DNA of 64,000 nucleotides from Microbacter sp. GSS18 (lineage in GTDB: Bacteria > Actinomycetota > Actinomycetes > Actinomycetales > Microbacteriaceae). Shown in pieces: positions 16,489 through 27,331 of the stretch. The notes beneath the pieces are model-generated. The model saw only the letters and a list, made by a program, of their open reading frames with translations, had not been told where the DNA came from and did not search any database. Numbering within the stretch: the first letter of the stretch is position 1; every line of letters starts with the position of its first letter. The translations under genes were made by a program, and so were the position numbers. The DNA is taken from the NCBI GenBank assembly GCA_029319145.1, contig CP119753.1, positions 2,542,001 to 2,606,000 on the forward strand, in the 5' to 3' direction.

Positions 16489-17754
16489 ATGACGGATCGA
16501 TGGAGACCGCTGCTCGCGGACTATGTGCGCACGGCCAGCGAGCAGATGATGCGGGAGCCGTCGGGGATCCTCGCGCACCCCTACACGGTTCCGAGCTCCC
16601 CGGACTCGCCGTACTACTCCGACACGCTGTGGGACTGGGACTCGTGGTTCATCTCCGTCGCGCTCGGCCAGGTCGAGGCCGACACGGGCCAGGAGGGGCG
16701 CTTCGCCTCCTACGAAGAGGGCGTGCTGTGGAACTTCCTCGACCACACCGACGAGGACGGCGTGATGCCGATCCTCCTCAAGCCCGACGGCCCGCTCCTG
16801 CACGGCGACCCCGGCCGAGCGGGCGGCTTCTCGCAGAACATGCACAAGCCGATCGTCGCGCAGCACGCCGCGCTGCTGTCGCGGCGCCGGGGCGGCGCCG
16901 AGTGGATCCGCGACCGGATGCCGGCGCTCGAGCGATTCCTGGAGCGCTACCTGACCAGTCACGTCCACGAGCCCACCGGTCTTGCGTACTGGCAGACCGA
17001 CTTCGCCATCGGGGTCGACAACGACCCCTCGGTCTACTACCGACCTGATCGCAGCACGGCCTCGATCTACCTGAACTCGCTCCTGTACCGCGAGCTGCTC
17101 GCGTTCGCGTACCTGCTCGAGGGTCTCGAGCGCGTCGCCGACGCCAACCGATGGCGGGGACGCGCACAGGATCTCGCGGACGCCGTCAACACGCACTGCT
17201 GGGACGAGCGGGACGGCACGTACTACTCCGCCGACATCGCTCTGCGCGACGTCGACCTCGACGACTGGCTGCACCGAGGCGCACCGCGGTCGTGGTCCTC
17301 GGTGCTGCTGCGGGTCGACAACTGGTCGAGCTTCCTGCCGATGTGGGCGGGCATCGCGTCGCCCGAGCAGGCCGAGCGGATGCTGGAGCGCTACCGCGAC
17401 CGTCGCACGTTCCACGCCGCGTACGGCGTACGCACCCTCTCGAAGCTCGAGAAGATGTACAACCTGCGCGCCTCGAACAACCCCTCGAACTGGCTCGGTC
17501 CGGTGTGGGGCATCAGCAACTACCTCGTCTTCCGAGGCCTGGACAAGTACGGCTTCGCCGACGACGCGCGCGAGCTCGCCGAGGCCACCGTGGCACTGTT
17601 CGGACGGGATCTCGAGACGAACGGATCACTGCACGAGTACTACCACCCCGACACCGGCGAGCCGATCATGACGCGGGGCTTCCAGAACTGGAACTTCCTC
17701 GTCCTGAACATGATCGCCCACCTCGAGGACCGCCCCGCGGTCTGGGAGTACTGA
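16489..17754 (+). CDS. GH63/MGH1-like (alpha/alpha)6 glycoside hydrolase
   Basis: The 421-residue protein has no signal peptide and shows SDTLWDWDSWFISVALGQVE, then GGFSQNMHKPIVAQHA, NNPSNWLGPVWGISNYLVFRGL and GFQNWNFLVLNMIA. This is the (alpha/alpha)6-barrel pattern of GH63/GH37-like enzymes (MGH1-like domain). The Asp in WDWDS and late Glu/Asp residues are the expected catalytic region. A GAAGAGGAG ribosome binding site precedes ATG 16489. It is cytosolic and shares an operator with the SDR and GH3 genes, so it probably trims an imported alpha-linked oligosaccharide. Exact specificity is unknown. Confidence 0.8.
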   Translation: MTDRWRPLLADYVRTASEQMMREPSGILAHPYTVPSSPDSPYYSDTLWDWDSWFISVALGQVEADTGQEGRFASYEEGVLWNFLDHTDEDGVMPILLKPDGPLLHGDPGRAGGFSQNMHKPIVAQHAALLSRRRGGAEWIRDRMPALERFLERYLTSHVHEPTGLAYWQTDFAIGVDNDPSVYYRPDRSTASIYLNSLLYRELLAFAYLLEGLERVADANRWRGRAQDLADAVNTHCWDERDGTYYSADIALRDVDLDDWLHRGAPRSWSSVLLRVDNWSSFLPMWAGIASPEQAERMLERYRDRRTFHAAYGVRTLSKLEKMYNLRASNNPSNWLGPVWGISNYLVFRGLDKYGFADDARELAEATVALFGRDLETNGSLHEYYHPDTGEPIMTRGFQNWNFLVLNMIAHLEDRPAVWEY

Positions 17755-17766
17755 CCCCGCGCGGGG
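17755..17766. terminator. Short GC palindrome between convergent genes
   Basis: CCCCGCGCGGGG is a perfect 12-bp palindrome immediately after the glycoside hydrolase stop and 9 bp before the end of the convergent LacI gene. It may act as a bidirectional terminator core; no T-tract is present. Confidence 0.35.
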
Positions 17767-17774
17767 CACGCCCG

Positions 17775-18791
17775 TCAGCGGGGCTGGAACCCCTGCGTGC
17801 TGGCGCGCGGGACGAGCGTCGGATCGAACATCCGGTGCGGATCGTCGATCGCCGCACCCTCGATGGCGTCGAACAGGACGTCGACGACGGCCACTCCGAA
17901 CAGCTCGTGCCGCCCGCGGACGGTCGACAGCGGGATGAGCGAGGCCTCGGCGAACTCGTTGTCGTCGTACCCGACGATCGCCACGTCCTGAGGCACCGAA
18001 ACGCCGCCCAGCACCAGCACCTGCATCAGGCCGAGGGCGAGGAGGTCGTTGACGGCGAAGATGCCGTCGGGGCGCATCTCGGGCGGGCGCGCCATCAGCG
18101 CCTCGCCGACCTCGTGGCCACCGCGGACGGTGCGGTCGCCCATGTCGATCACCTCGAGCGTCACGACCCCGGATGCCCGAGCCGCCTCGCCGGCCCCGGT
18201 GAGACGGTCGGCGACCTGGGGGACCATGAGCGGCCCCCCGACGAACGCGATGCGCCGGCATCCGATGTCGATGAGGTGCTGCATGGCCTGCCGCCCGCCG
18301 GACACGTCGTCGAGCGACACCGACGGCTGCTCGGGCGAGCTCGCGCGCTGGCCGACCAGCACCGACGGCGTCCCACGCCGCCGCACCTGGGCGAGGCGCT
18401 CCTCGATCGGCAGGTGCGACGAGACCAGCAGCCCCTGCACCTGGTGCTGCTCGAAGACCTGCAGGTACGCGTCTTCGCGATCCCGGCTGCGGTGCGAGTT
18501 GGCGAGGAACACCGAGACGCCGCGTTCGGTCGCGCGGCGCTCGACGCTCTCGGCGATCTCGGCGAAGTACGGGTTGCTCACGTCCGGGGCGATGTAGCCG
18601 ATCACCGTGCTCACTCCGAGTCGCAGCTGGCGCGCGGCGTTGCTGCGGACGAATCCCAGCACCTCGATCGCCTGGCGGATGCGCTCCGCCTTCTCGGGCG
18701 AGAGCCGCTCGGGGTGGTTGAGGTAGTTGGAGACCGTGCCGACGGCGACGTCGGCATGGATCGCGACTTCACGGATGCCGACCCTGGCCAT
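17775..18791 (-). CDS. LacI-family repressor of the glycoside-utilisation genes
   Basis: The 338-residue protein has the LacI HTH and hinge (IREVAIHADVAVGTVSNYLNHPERLS, then RIRQAIEVLGFVRSNAARQLR). The periplasmic-binding-like effector domain follows, with YIAPDVSNPYFAEIAESVE, GGPLMVPQVADRL and FAVNDLLALGLM. GGGAGG precedes ATG 18791. It sits in the middle of the GH63-like, GH3 and ABC-transporter genes, and TTGAAACGT-type dyads occur at each of their promoters, including its own upstream region. It is therefore most likely a local repressor relieved by an imported sugar. The effector is unknown. Confidence 0.92.
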   Translation of the reverse strand: MARVGIREVAIHADVAVGTVSNYLNHPERLSPEKAERIRQAIEVLGFVRSNAARQLRLGVSTVIGYIAPDVSNPYFAEIAESVERRATERGVSVFLANSHRSRDREDAYLQVFEQHQVQGLLVSSHLPIEERLAQVRRRGTPSVLVGQRASSPEQPSVSLDDVSGGRQAMQHLIDIGCRRIAFVGGPLMVPQVADRLTGAGEAARASGVVTLEVIDMGDRTVRGGHEVGEALMARPPEMRPDGIFAVNDLLALGLMQVLVLGGVSVPQDVAIVGYDDNEFAEASLIPLSTVRGRHELFGVAVVDVLFDAIEGAAIDDPHRMFDPTLVPRASTQGFQPR

Positions 18792-18809
18792 TCAGCGACC
18801 TCCCGTCAC

Positions 18810-18870
18810 GAGTGAACACTCATTGTACAGCCCCTCAGCGGCGCGGAATCATGCCTGTGAACGTTTCAAT
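18810..18870 (-). promoter_or_regulatory. Promoter and operators of the first LacI gene
   Basis: Read on the minus strand, TACAAT (18827-18822) is a near-consensus -10. Over the expected start of transcription lies the dyad GAGTG-AA-CACTC (18810-18821). Further upstream, the reverse complement of 18857-18870 reads ATTGAAACGTTCAC, close to the operator of the neighbouring sugar genes. This fits autorepression; the -35 is weak. Confidence 0.5.
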
Positions 18871-18885
18871 CCACCCGCGACGACC

Positions 18886-21204
18886 TCACCCCGACGCATC
18901 CGCGACGCGGTCGATGCGGCGCCACCGCGGCTCGTCCGCCACGCCGCCGACCGCGCGAACGCCGCCGACCAGGTCGATCGCGACAGCATCGCCCGGATCG
19001 TCCGCGTGCGAGGCCCGCGTGAGGGTCACGCGTCCCGGCTCGACGATCCTGGTGCCGGCGAGGCCCGTGAACGCGAGCGCTGCCGCCGGGATCTCGACGC
19101 GCCACGCCTGCTCCTCCCCCGGCTCCAATTCGAGGCGGCGGAACGCGACCAGCTGACGCACCGGACGCACGACCTGCGCGACCTCGTCGGTGGCGTAGAG
19201 CTGCAGGACGTCGGCGCCACGGCGCGAGCCGGTGTTGCGCACGGTCAGCTCGAGCGCGATCGTGCCGTCGACCGGCACCTGCGCGGTCTCGACGCTCGGG
19301 GTGCCGTGGTCGAAGGACGTGTACGACAGTCCGAACCCGAATGGGTAGCGGGGCGAGGGGTCGGCGCTGCTGACCTCGGATGCACCGCCCAGACGCGGAT
19401 GCAGATAGCCGGCGGGCTGCGGGCCGTCCGGGTACGGTACCTGCACCGGGAGCCGCCCGGACGGGTTCACCCGGCCGGTGAGCACGTCGGCGATCGCGCG
19501 CCCGCCCTCCTGCCCCGGGAGGAAGGCCTGGACGACCGCCGCACAGCGCTCGACGACCGCACCCAGAGCATGGGGCCGCCCCGTGATGAGGACGAGCACG
19601 ACCGGGGTCCCCGTGTCGACGACCGAGGTCAGCAGCTCCTCCTGCACGCCGGGCAGCGCCAGGTCCTGTCGATCGCATCCCTCGCCCGACGTGCCCGCGC
19701 CGAACATCCCCGACTCGTCGCCGAGCACCAGGACGGCGACGTCGGCGGATGCCGCGGCCCGCGCGGCCGCGGCGAATCCGGAGCGGTCTTCTCCGGTCAC
19801 CTCGCAGCCGGCCTCGGTGACGACGTCGTGCGGCCAGAGTGCCGCCAGCGCCTGCGCCGTCGTGGGGGCCTCGACGCGCGCATCGACCCCCGGATGGCGC
19901 GACAGCACGTGCTTGACGAACGAGTAGCACCCGAACACCGCGCCGAACCGATCGGCGTTCGGGCCGATCACGGCAAGGCGGCCCACGCGGGCGTCGTCCA
20001 GCGGCAGCACACCGTCGTTGGCGAGCAGGATGACGGACTCCTGTGCGACACCCCTCGCGAGGGCGCGATTGCCCGGCGCGTCGAGGTCGACCTCGAGGTC
20101 GCCCTCCTCTCCCGGCGCGGGCCCGATCAGCCCCAGCTCGCTCTTCTGGCTCAGCACGCGACGCAGCGCGCGATCCACGACCCGCTCGTCGACGTCGCCT
20201 CGGCGCACCGCGTCGGCGAGGGGCGCGAGGTAGGCCGAGCCCGTCGGCAGCTCGACATCGATGCCTGCGTTCAGGGCGATCGCGGCCGCCTCGCCGGCCG
20301 ACCCCGCCACGGCGTGCATCGTCTCGAGGAAGGTCACGGCGAAGTAGTCCGCGACCACGGTGCCCTCGAAACCCCACCCGTCGCGCAGCACTCCGGTGAG
20401 CAGTTCGGCCGACGCCGCGGCGGGCACACCGTCGAGGTCGGCGTACGAGTTCATGACGGATCTCGCCCCGGCGGCCAGCGCACGCTCGAACGGGGGCAGA
20501 TAGACGTCCGCGAGCTCGCGCAGGCCCACCGAGACCGGGGCGTGATTGCGCCCGCCCCGCGACCCGGAGTAGCCCGCGAAGTGCTTGAGCGTCGCGACCC
20601 GGCCCTCGGCTTCGAGCCCGCGCACGTATGCCGCGCCGATCAGCCCGACCACGAGCGGATCCTCCGAGATGCACTCCTCGACACGACCCCAGCGCGCATC
20701 GCGGACCACATCGACCACCGGGGCGAGCCCCTGATGAACACCCAGGGCGCGAAGATCGGCGCCGATCCGCCGGGCCATCTCCTCGACCAGGTCGGGATCG
20801 AACGCGGCACCCCACGCGAGCGGCGTCGGGTAGGTCGTCGCACCCCACGCGAGCACCCCGGTGAGGCACTCCTCGTGCACCACGGCACGGATCCCGATCC
20901 TCTCGGACAGGTCGCTCTGCTGCGCCCGCAGCGCCGCCAGCCCGTCCGCGACACCCAGAGGCACGGTCCCCCAGTGCCGCGTCAGCTGACCCAGGCCCCG
21001 ACCGCTCGCCTCCTCGAAACGCCGGGCGGACTCCAGCATCCGGTCCTGCATCGGGGCCACGCCGTCATCGGCGCGCGCGCCGGCCCACAGTCCGACGAGC
21101 TGGGCGAGCTTGGTCTCGAGATCCAGCGTGGCGATCAGCGCGTCGATCGCTCCGGGCTGACCGCGATCAGCCTCGTGATCAGATTGTGACGTTTCATGAT
21201 TCAC
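18886..21204 (-). CDS. GH3 beta-glycosidase, cytosolic
   Basis: The 772-residue protein has the full GH3 layout. The N-terminal barrel shows AWGAAFDPDLVEEMARRIGADLRALG, ISEDPLVVG, TLKHFAGY and nucleophile region TVVADYF. The sandwich domain carries the acid/base region GTSGEGCDRQDLALPG, and a C-terminal FnIII-like domain follows from about residue 650 (GFGLSYTSFDHG). No signal peptide is present, so it acts on imported glycosides, probably beta-glucosides or beta-xylosides. Start GTG 21204 is the best available, although its ribosome binding site is poor. A TGAAACGTCACAAT operator lies inside the first codons, where a bound repressor would block transcription. Confidence 0.88.
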   Translation of the reverse strand: MNHETSQSDHEADRGQPGAIDALIATLDLETKLAQLVGLWAGARADDGVAPMQDRMLESARRFEEASGRGLGQLTRHWGTVPLGVADGLAALRAQQSDLSERIGIRAVVHEECLTGVLAWGATTYPTPLAWGAAFDPDLVEEMARRIGADLRALGVHQGLAPVVDVVRDARWGRVEECISEDPLVVGLIGAAYVRGLEAEGRVATLKHFAGYSGSRGGRNHAPVSVGLRELADVYLPPFERALAAGARSVMNSYADLDGVPAAASAELLTGVLRDGWGFEGTVVADYFAVTFLETMHAVAGSAGEAAAIALNAGIDVELPTGSAYLAPLADAVRRGDVDERVVDRALRRVLSQKSELGLIGPAPGEEGDLEVDLDAPGNRALARGVAQESVILLANDGVLPLDDARVGRLAVIGPNADRFGAVFGCYSFVKHVLSRHPGVDARVEAPTTAQALAALWPHDVVTEAGCEVTGEDRSGFAAAARAAASADVAVLVLGDESGMFGAGTSGEGCDRQDLALPGVQEELLTSVVDTGTPVVLVLITGRPHALGAVVERCAAVVQAFLPGQEGGRAIADVLTGRVNPSGRLPVQVPYPDGPQPAGYLHPRLGGASEVSSADPSPRYPFGFGLSYTSFDHGTPSVETAQVPVDGTIALELTVRNTGSRRGADVLQLYATDEVAQVVRPVRQLVAFRRLELEPGEEQAWRVEIPAAALAFTGLAGTRIVEPGRVTLTRASHADDPGDAVAIDLVGGVRAVGGVADEPRWRRIDRVADASG
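21183..21196 (-). promoter_or_regulatory. LacI-type operator at the GH3 start
   Basis: On the minus strand this reads TGAAACGTCACAAT, identical over 14 bases to the operator at 16404-16417. It covers codons 3-8 of the GH3 gene, so the repressor would act as a roadblock. Confidence 0.5.
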
Positions 21205-21271
21205 GGGACCATCTTGGGCCAATCCACGCGCTTCGGGGATGCTCGAAGCCACAAAAATGCGGAAATCGCGG

Positions 21272-21320
21272 TTGACAGCGCTTACCCGAGTCCCTAGCAT
21301 CCAATCTTGAAACGTCTCAA
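21272..21320 (+). promoter_or_regulatory. Promoter and operator of the ABC sugar importer
   Basis: TTGACA (21272-21277) and TAGCAT (21295-21300) are separated by 17 bp. Just downstream, at the expected transcription start, lies TTGAAACGTCTCAA (21307-21320), a dyad with 6 of 7 arm pairs matching. Strong ribosome binding site AAGGAGG follows at 21337-21343. Repression by the local LacI protein is the natural reading. Confidence 0.65.
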
Positions 21321-21347
21321 ATGGGGCGCCAATTTCAAGGAGGAAAT

Positions 21348-22655
21348 GTGTTCACAGCAGAACGACGGCGTCTTCGGAAGCCGATGCTCGCCACCGCGGC
21401 TCTCGTCGGCACCGGAGCTCTCGTGCTCACGGGATGCGCCGGGGGCGGTGGCAGCGCGGGCTCGGATCCCGATGCCCTCGAGTTCCTGAAGAACGCCGAG
21501 AACACCACCACCGAGCCGGTGCTGCGCGCCCTCGCGGACAGCGTGTGCTCCGACCAGGAGGCGGCCATGCCCCTCGAGGTCAACTCGATCCCGCAGGCCG
21601 AACTCGACGCACAGGTCCAGCTTCTGGCCACGCAGGACGGCCTGCCGCCGATGTTCTCGGCCGGCGGCAACCCGGCCGAGGGCGCCAAGCTCTGGGATGC
21701 GGGCTACCTGCTCGACTTCGACGAGGCGCTCACCGACCTCGGCGTCCGCGACAAGGTCGCCGAGGGCGCCGTCTCGACCATCGAGAAGCTGTACGGCGGG
21801 GCGTTCAACTTCCTGCCCTTCCAGTACAACATCGAGGGCATCTTCTACAACACGGCGATGTTCGAAGAGAACGGCTGGGCCGTCCCCGAGACCTGGGATG
21901 ACCTGGTCGCACTCGCCGACGACGTCGAGGCCGCCGGCTACACCCCCTTCGCCGCCTCGGGCGAGCAGGGCTGGCCCCTCACCCGCCTGGTCAGCGGATA
22001 CCTGTTCCGCTCGCTCGGCCCGGACGCCCTCCAGAAGGTCGCCGACGGCGAGGCGAAGCTCACCGACCCCGAGTACATCGAGGGCGCTGCCGCCATCGCC
22101 GACCTCGGTGCCGCAGGCTACTTCGGCGACAACGTCACGTCGCTGGACTACGACGCCGCGACGAACGAGTTCCTCACCGGCAACGCCGCGATGATCTACA
22201 TGGGCAGCTGGCTGCTCGGCAACATCAACAGCGACGCCAACCAGATCGGTGCGGACAGCGTCGGCTTCATGAAGTTCCCCGCCGTGTCCGGCGGCGCCGG
22301 CTCGATCGACGAGTACCCCTCGAACGTCGGCCTCCCCGCCACCTTCGGCGCGAACACCTACACCGACGGCGTCGCCGACTGGCTCGGCTGCATCGTCGAA
22401 AACTACGGCAACGAGGCGCTCCAGCAGGGCCAGATCACCGGCTTCATCGCCGATGAGCCCGCCGACCTGCCCGCGATCTCGCAGACCGTCGCCGACGAGA
22501 TCGCCACGGCGACCGACAGCGTCCTGTGGTTCGAGGCTCTCTTCAACGCGAAGGCGAGCAACATCTCGTCCACCAACGCGGCGCTGCTGGTCACCGGCCA
22601 GATCACGCCCGAGGAGTTCATGACGCTCGTCCAGGACGCCCTGGACGAGGGCTGA
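21348..22655 (+). CDS. ABC transporter sugar-binding lipoprotein
   Basis: The 435-residue protein has a basic N-terminus, a hydrophobic segment and lipobox LTGC with Cys30, so it is a membrane-anchored extracellular binding protein. The body is a cluster-B sugar-binding fold (family 1 SBP), with YNIEGIFYNTAMFEENGWAVPETWDDL and GNAAMIYMGSWLLGNI. GTG 21348 is chosen because AAGGAGG lies 4 nt upstream; the overlapping ATG at 21346 is in another frame. It is the first gene of the importer operon under a LacI-type operator. The ligand is probably a plant-derived oligosaccharide, judging by the neighbouring glycosidases. Confidence 0.92.
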   Translation: MFTAERRRLRKPMLATAALVGTGALVLTGCAGGGGSAGSDPDALEFLKNAENTTTEPVLRALADSVCSDQEAAMPLEVNSIPQAELDAQVQLLATQDGLPPMFSAGGNPAEGAKLWDAGYLLDFDEALTDLGVRDKVAEGAVSTIEKLYGGAFNFLPFQYNIEGIFYNTAMFEENGWAVPETWDDLVALADDVEAAGYTPFAASGEQGWPLTRLVSGYLFRSLGPDALQKVADGEAKLTDPEYIEGAAAIADLGAAGYFGDNVTSLDYDAATNEFLTGNAAMIYMGSWLLGNINSDANQIGADSVGFMKFPAVSGGAGSIDEYPSNVGLPATFGANTYTDGVADWLGCIVENYGNEALQQGQITGFIADEPADLPAISQTVADEIATATDSVLWFEALFNAKASNISSTNAALLVTGQITPEEFMTLVQDALDEG

Positions 22656-22662
22656 CCCTCAC

Positions 22663-22694
22663 GCCCCGGTGCGCCCGCGCGGGCGCACCGGGGC
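22663..22694 (+). repeat. Perfect 32-bp palindrome between binding protein and permease
   Basis: The 16-base arm starting GCCCCGGTGCG at 22663 is followed directly by its exact reverse complement ending at 22694. It lies 8 bp after the stop of the binding-protein gene and 69 bp before the permease gene. A hairpin here would protect the upstream mRNA and reduce read-through, giving excess binding protein, a known arrangement in ABC operons. Confidence 0.6.
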
Positions 22695-22763
22695 CCATCC
22701 CGGTCGCGCTGCTCCGTCCGCCGCGACCGCCCCCATCCGCTCTGCCCTGAAAGGCCGCTCGCC

Positions 22764-23645
22764 ATGAAGTCCGTCCTCGGCGACCGCAAGGCGATCACGC
22801 TCCTGCTCACCCCGGCGCTGGTCGTCTACACCCTCATCATCCTCGTCCCCGTCCTGTGGTCGTTCGGCCTGACCTTCTTCACCGGCAACGTGCTCAGCGG
22901 CTTCGAATTCAACGGGATCGAGAACTTCACCCGTCTGTGGGGCGACCAGTACGTCCACGACGCGTTCTGGTTCACCGTCCGCTACGCCCTGCTCGTCACC
23001 CTCTTCCAGGTCGTGCTCGGCTACGGCCTCGCGCTGCTGTATCACTTCGTACTGCGCAAGTCCTCGGTCCTCGTGCGCACCCTGGTCTTCTTCCCGGTGG
23101 TCCTCCCGACCGTGGCGATCAGCATCCTGTACCAGAAGCTCTTCCAGTCCGCGCCGTCCGACGGTCTCGTCAACGAGCTGCTGGTCAACGTCGGCCTGTC
23201 CTCGGTGGACTGGCTGGGCTCGGGCGCCACGGCGTTCGTCGTCGTCGTGATCATGGACGTGTGGCGCTCGGTCGGCTTCTACGGCGTCCTGGTCTTCTCA
23301 GGCCTGCTCGACATCCCGGACGACATCATCGAGTCCGCGCGGATCGACGGCGCGAAGACGTTCAGCCTCTTCCGCCACATCGTGCTCCCGATGTCGCTGC
23401 CGATCCTGTTCGCGTCGTTCATCTTCAGCATCAACGGCACGATCAAGGTCTTCGACTCGGTCTTCGCCCTGACCGGCGGCGGCCCGGGCAACTCCACGAC
23501 GCCGCTGACGCTGTACATGTACCGCACCGCGTTCCAGTACAGCGACTTCGGCTACGGCTCCACGATCGCGCTCCTGCTCACGATCATGAGCCTGATCGTG
23601 ACCCTCATCATCTTCCGGTCGTCGCGGCGCGACAACACGGTCTAA
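22764..23645 (+). CDS. ABC sugar transporter permease, MalF-like
   Basis: The 293-residue membrane protein has six predicted transmembrane segments. The cytoplasmic EAA-type loop IIESARIDGAKTFSLFRHIVLPMSLPIL contacts the ATPase. The start KSVLGDRKAITLLLTPALVVYTLIILVPVLWSF is typical of carbohydrate permeases (MalF/UgpA class). It is 12 bp upstream of the second permease and follows the binding-protein gene, so the three form one importer. No ATPase gene is nearby, so a shared MsmK-like ATPase encoded elsewhere is likely. Confidence 0.92.
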   Translation: MKSVLGDRKAITLLLTPALVVYTLIILVPVLWSFGLTFFTGNVLSGFEFNGIENFTRLWGDQYVHDAFWFTVRYALLVTLFQVVLGYGLALLYHFVLRKSSVLVRTLVFFPVVLPTVAISILYQKLFQSAPSDGLVNELLVNVGLSSVDWLGSGATAFVVVVIMDVWRSVGFYGVLVFSGLLDIPDDIIESARIDGAKTFSLFRHIVLPMSLPILFASFIFSINGTIKVFDSVFALTGGGPGNSTTPLTLYMYRTAFQYSDFGYGSTIALLLTIMSLIVTLIIFRSSRRDNTV

Positions 23646-23657
23646 GGAGCGCTGATC

Positions 23658-24566
23658 ATGACCAACACCCTCGAGACCACAGCCGTCTCCACCAGCCTGC
23701 GCTTCGAGCCCCACCGCCGGACGCCGTGGGATCGCGCCAAGCACGTGCTGCGCCGCGTCCCCGCCTGGCTCACGATCACCTTCCTGATCGTCGTGACGGC
23801 GTACCCGCTGTTCTGGATGTTCATCAACTCGCTCAAGTCGAACAGCGACTTCCTGAGCAACCCCTCGTACGCCTTCCCCGAGGTGTGGCAGTGGGAGAAC
23901 TACGCCATCGCGTGGGAGACGGGCAACCTCGCCACGACCATCACGAACTCGATGATCGTGACGTTCCCCTCGCTGCTGCTCATCGTGATCCTCGGTTCCG
24001 CGGCGGGCTACGCGCTCGAGGTGCTCGTCTTCAAGGGCCGCGCCGGCGTGCTGCTGCTGTTCCTCGCCGGGATCATGATCCCGCTGCAGATGATCGTGCT
24101 GCCGCTGTTCAACGCGTTCTACCAGCTGGGCATCAACAACTCCTACCTGCCGATGATCCTCATCTACACGGCATCCGGTCTGCCGCTGACGGTGTTCATG
24201 ATGGCGACGTACTTCCGGGCCATCCCCCGCGAGATCTTCGAAGCGGCGACGCTCGACGGGGCCTCGATGATCCGCGCGTTCTTCGCCATCGGCTTCCCGA
24301 TGATGCGCAACGCCGTCGTCACCGTCGCCATCGTGCAGTTCTTCCTGATCTGGAACGACCTGCTGATCGCCCTGATCTTCGGCGGCAAGCGCGACCTGAA
24401 CACGATCCAGGTCGGCCTGCTGAACTTCTCGGGAGAGTACGGCGCGATCAACTACGGGCCGCTGTTCGCCGCGATCTGCATCACGGTCGTCGGCATCCTC
24501 GTGCTCTACCTCTTCCTGAACCAGCGCATCATGAAGGGCCTCGCGGCCGGCGCGGTGAAGGGCTGA
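23658..24566 (+). CDS. ABC sugar transporter permease, MalG-like
   Basis: The 302-residue partner permease has six transmembrane segments. Its EAA loop is REIFEAATLDGASMIRAFFAIGFPMMRNAV and its end LFLNQRIMKGLAAGAVKG is diagnostic of MalG/UgpE-class subunits. AAGGAG lies upstream of ATG 23658. It completes the membrane part of the importer. The transporter unit ends here, judged by the hairpin and 161-bp gap that follow. Confidence 0.92.
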   Translation: MTNTLETTAVSTSLRFEPHRRTPWDRAKHVLRRVPAWLTITFLIVVTAYPLFWMFINSLKSNSDFLSNPSYAFPEVWQWENYAIAWETGNLATTITNSMIVTFPSLLLIVILGSAAGYALEVLVFKGRAGVLLLFLAGIMIPLQMIVLPLFNAFYQLGINNSYLPMILIYTASGLPLTVFMMATYFRAIPREIFEAATLDGASMIRAFFAIGFPMMRNAVVTVAIVQFFLIWNDLLIALIFGGKRDLNTIQVGLLNFSGEYGAINYGPLFAAICITVVGILVLYLFLNQRIMKGLAAGAVKG

Positions 24567-24570
24567 TGCC

Positions 24571-24608
24571 GGTGCCGGCGGGTCGCGAGGACGGCACCCG
24601 CCGGCGCC
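24571..24608 (+). terminator. Hairpin after the importer genes
   Basis: Arms GGTGCCGGCGGGT (24571-24583) and ACCCGCCGGCGCC (24596-24608) pair over 13 bases with one G-U, around a 12-base loop, 4 bp after the permease stop. There is no T-run, but the position suits a terminator or attenuator separating the importer from the rhamnosidase operon. Confidence 0.5.
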
Positions 24609-24682
24609 GCCGAACCCGACGCACGTGCGCGTCACCGACCTGCCCGCACCACGGATGCGGGACCTCCCCATCCCCAGAGATC

Positions 24683-24716
24683 CACCCCTCTGAGAACGAT
24701 TCACCCCTCTGAGAAC
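24683..24716 (+). promoter_or_regulatory. Duplicated box before the rhamnosidase operon, matching the rhamnose operator
   Basis: CACCCCTCTGAGAAC occurs at 24683-24697 and again at 24702-24716. Between and across them, AACGATTCACC (24695-24705) is identical to part of the rhamnose-operon operator at 39913-39923. This suggests the second LacI regulator also controls this operon. No clear -35/-10 is visible in the GC-rich sequence upstream. Confidence 0.45.
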
Positions 24717-24727
24717 AAGGAGCGCCG

Positions 24728-27327
<2,600 letters not shown>

Positions 27328-27331
<4 letters not shown>

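Noticed and set aside
18727..21189. An 820-residue plus-strand frame opposite the GH3 gene
   Set aside because: It is composed of His/Arg/Asp/Gly-rich shadow sequence. The minus strand encodes an intact GH3 protein.
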